Below are positions 62,222 to 64,000 of a stretch of DNA of 64,000 bases, in pieces. This stretch comes from Cladophialophora immunda (Eukaryota; Ascomycota; Eurotiomycetes; Chaetothyriales; Herpotrichiellaceae), in assembly GCF_000835495.1 (NCBI RefSeq), contig NW_015622542.1, positions 2,006,485 through 2,070,484 of the forward strand, in the 5' to 3' direction. Within the stretch, counting starts at the first letter, position 1; the number at the start of each line of letters is the position of its first letter. Both the position numbers and the translations under genes were made by a program. The notes beneath the pieces were generated by a model that had not been told where the DNA came from, ran no database searches, and saw only the letters and a program-made list of their open reading frames with translations.

Positions 62222-63174
62222 GTTGGTGAACTAAACTTGTCTTCCTGCTGTATTCCAATGGTGAAGATGGGGGAGGGGTTGGAAAGGAGTTGTCGAGGAC
62301 AAAAGCGAAGGACCGCACAGCAGTGCTCTTTTAAAGGCCTTGAGAGTCGACAGAGTAATCTCCCAGTTACCGTAGAGACGCAGGCAGCAGAGTGATGAAG
62401 GTTGGACGGTGAGAAGACGAGGAGCAGAAAGAGGGTCAAAACATCAGATATAAAATGGGAGCGAAACGCGCCTGGGATGGACTAGGACGCGCTGGTTCGC
62501 GTTGCAGCAAAAAACCCATTTGAAGCGGGTTTGGCGTGGGCGCGCGTGGGGCAGAGCCTTATGTCATTTTGCATCTCGCCACCGCAGGCCACAAACAAAC
62601 CACTATCAACACCGCCACACAACCGTCGTGCATCGACCATCGCGTCCCTTGATGAATCCATCCCTCAGGTCGCCCGTGCATAGTCCCGCCTCGACCACTA
62701 CCTCCTTCTTGCCTCGCAGCCTCGCCAGCCATTTCCAATCCCCTTCGGGCCTCTCCTCGCAATGTTCTCGAACTCGACGCCGAGTATGTCGCGCACGACC
62801 TCTGCTAGCCCTGCTACTTCGGAGCCTGGTGGAGGCGGGTGGATAGTCCTGTAAACAAGCTGACAAATGCATATATGGAGGCACCAGGGTGAGCGGGATG
62901 CTGTGTAGAATCAAAAGGCTCTCTCTCGTCATACGGTTCGAGTTCGTTCAGATTTGTACTGTGGCCTCCCTAAAGACGAATCCTAATAAAACACATTCGC
63001 TGGCTTCTAAAGTTCATCAACGAATGACATGACACCAGATCCAGGTCAAATAAACCGCCCGCTCAAAAACCACACCATATCCCATCCAACAATGTGGAGG
63101 TATACACACAATATATGCCATCCCAAGTATCGTCCATAGTCCATAGATTTTCCATTTGCGACGAGCATCTCGTT
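62222..63174. other. Intergenic region, RNR1 promoter side
   Basis: Contains the RNR1 promoter including the ACGCG cluster, then the 3' UTR space of the last gene. Open frames here are without motifs. Confidence 0.5.
62466..62547. promoter_or_regulatory. Cluster of four ACGCG (MCB-type) cores upstream of RNR1
   Basis: ACGCG occurs at 62466-62470 and 62487-62491, and on the other strand at 62498-62502 and 62543-62547, all within 82 bp and 245-326 bp upstream of the RNR1 ATG. In yeast RNR1 is a cell-cycle gene driven through ACGCGT elements by MBF; here the cores are present without the full hexamer. Function inferred. Confidence 0.55.
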
Positions 63175-64000
63175 TCAAGGTGCTCGCCCCTTTCCTTTGC
63201 CTTTCATTGTATCATCATCAAGGCGTTGGTCATGACCGCTGTCCTCGTCTCCTTCCCTCACGCTGCTCATCCTCTTCATATGCTCTCTCTCCTTATCTTC
63301 GTCTTGGTCAATTTCGCTTCGGTTACTGCTCAGCAGACTCAGAACATCGGCATTGACCACCCGCAACTTCTCCTTGGGAACAGTGAACATGACTTGAACG
63401 ACACGTTTCTGCACAGCTGTCTCCACGTCCCAGTCCTCGTCATCTTCCAGATTGTCGTGGTCGTCGCTCGATATCGTTCCAGGCACTGGTTTTCTGCGGA
63501 GCGTTGAGGATGGGGCGGCATTGCTCGGGCCTGCCATGTCATCATCCCAGTCTTTGGCGCCCTGTTTGCTACGCCAGAAAGACGACGTTCCAACACTAAG
63601 AGTTCTCTTCGGCGTCGTCTCTGTCATTTCGGGTTGCCCAGAGTGTTTCGTCGGGCTTGATTGATTGCTGTGGGCTTCGAAGGCGGCAACTCGATCTTGG
63701 ACATCAACACTTCCAGTTCCTGTGAAAACCCGCCTAACGCTTCCTAGAAGATTCAACGCTCGTCGGCTGGAGCCAGTAAGGCTGCCTGCACGTGAGTACT
63801 TCTCTTTGCTTGGACTGTCGGGGAGCGTTCGATAGTCACGCTCGTCATCCTGTTGTCTTTGGTAGTTCCGGTTGAGCAGTGCTTGATCTTCTCCCGCCAC
63901 AGCTGCCCCCCATCTGCTTCGAGCCGATGAGAACGTTTCGGGGCCATCCCTCGAACTTGTCGGTCGAGTAGTATCAATGTTGAGCGAGACACTGCGGTTT
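63175..64000 (-). CDS. Unrecognised acidic/Ser-rich protein, C-terminal part
   Basis: The minus-strand frame is open from the right edge to the TGA at 63175-63177, so only about 274 C-terminal residues are visible and the start lies outside. The first in-frame ATG inside the window is not needed, as the frame continues upstream with polar Ser/Arg-rich sequence. Most of it looks disordered: repeated SPSK/SPTK-like sites, SRRALNLLGSVRRVF, an acidic DDHDNLEDDEDWD stretch. One ordered-looking block, VQKRVVQVMFTVPKEKLRVV, precedes an acidic and then Lys/Gly-rich end (GKGKGRAP). No catalytic motif is seen. I do not recognise the family. The block VMFTVPKEKLRVV would be the best query for homologues. 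Confidence 0.7.
   Translation of the reverse strand, partial: NRSVSLNIDTTRPTSSRDGPETFSSARSRWGAAVAGEDQALLNRNYQRQQDDERDYRTLPDSPSKEKYSRAGSLTGSSRRALNLLGSVRRVFTGTGSVDVQDRVAAFEAHSNQSSPTKHSGQPEMTETTPKRTLSVGTSSFWRSKQGAKDWDDDMAGPSNAAPSSTLRRKPVPGTISSDDHDNLEDDEDWDVETAVQKRVVQVMFTVPKEKLRVVNADVLSLLSSNRSEIDQDEDKEREHMKRMSSVREGDEDSGHDQRLDDDTMKGKGKGRAP

Noticed and set aside
1..64000. tRNA, rRNA, CRISPR or transposon features
   Set aside because: I looked for B-box GGTTCGAANCC-like sites, long direct or terminal inverted repeats and transposase motifs and found none convincing; a tRNAscan-SE and RepeatMasker run would settle this.

Overview
The window looks like nuclear DNA of a filamentous ascomycete. Genes carry short GT-AG introns (about 41-95 nt), there are four Zn2Cys6 regulators, an APC permease, an ECM33-type GPI protein, a fungal NAD carrier and QCR7. 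The family mix suggests Eurotiomycetes, possibly the Chaetothyriales; this is an inference, not proven here. All exon joins were worked out by hand from reading phase, splice signals and recalled family sequence, with no search or RNA data.

Layout. 1-8.2 kb: an ankyrin protein cut by the left edge, an Mpv17/PMP22 membrane protein, a PSI-domain membrane protein, a DUF3237 protein with a 16-nt microexon, and endopolyphosphatase PPN1. 9.1-14.9 kb: two divergent Zn2Cys6 regulators. 18-23.2 kb: two diverged paralogues that share an N-terminal helical block and one C2H2 finger, set in unusually large gene-free stretches. 24-28.5 kb: a peroxisomal SCP-x-type thiolase and a secreted glycosidase-like protein. 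29.2-38.6 kb: a regulator, an indoleamine 2,3-dioxygenase, an amino-acid-type permease with a one-base frame break, and a membrane-anchored DUF3445 (heme N-demethylase-like) protein. 39-42.2 kb: another Zn2Cys6 regulator and a CAD-type alcohol dehydrogenase. 42.8-47.6 kb: a phytanoyl-CoA dioxygenase relic, a CorA-like transporter and an alpha/beta hydrolase. 49.5-64 kb: conserved housekeeping genes ECM33, MAG1, QCR7, an NAD+/nucleotide mitochondrial carrier and RNR1, then the C-terminal part of an unrecognised protein running off the right edge.

How the genes may work together. The most suggestive neighbourhood is 29-39 kb. Two heme enzymes, one opening the indole ring and one from a family that oxidatively N-demethylates amines, sit around a permease and between two Zn2Cys6 regulators. 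A route for using N-methylated tryptophan or indolylamines is a testable guess. The other outstanding object is the C2H2 paralogue pair, whose 82-residue N-terminal block I do not recognise from any named family. The RNR1 promoter carries four ACGCG cores, which fits S-phase control.
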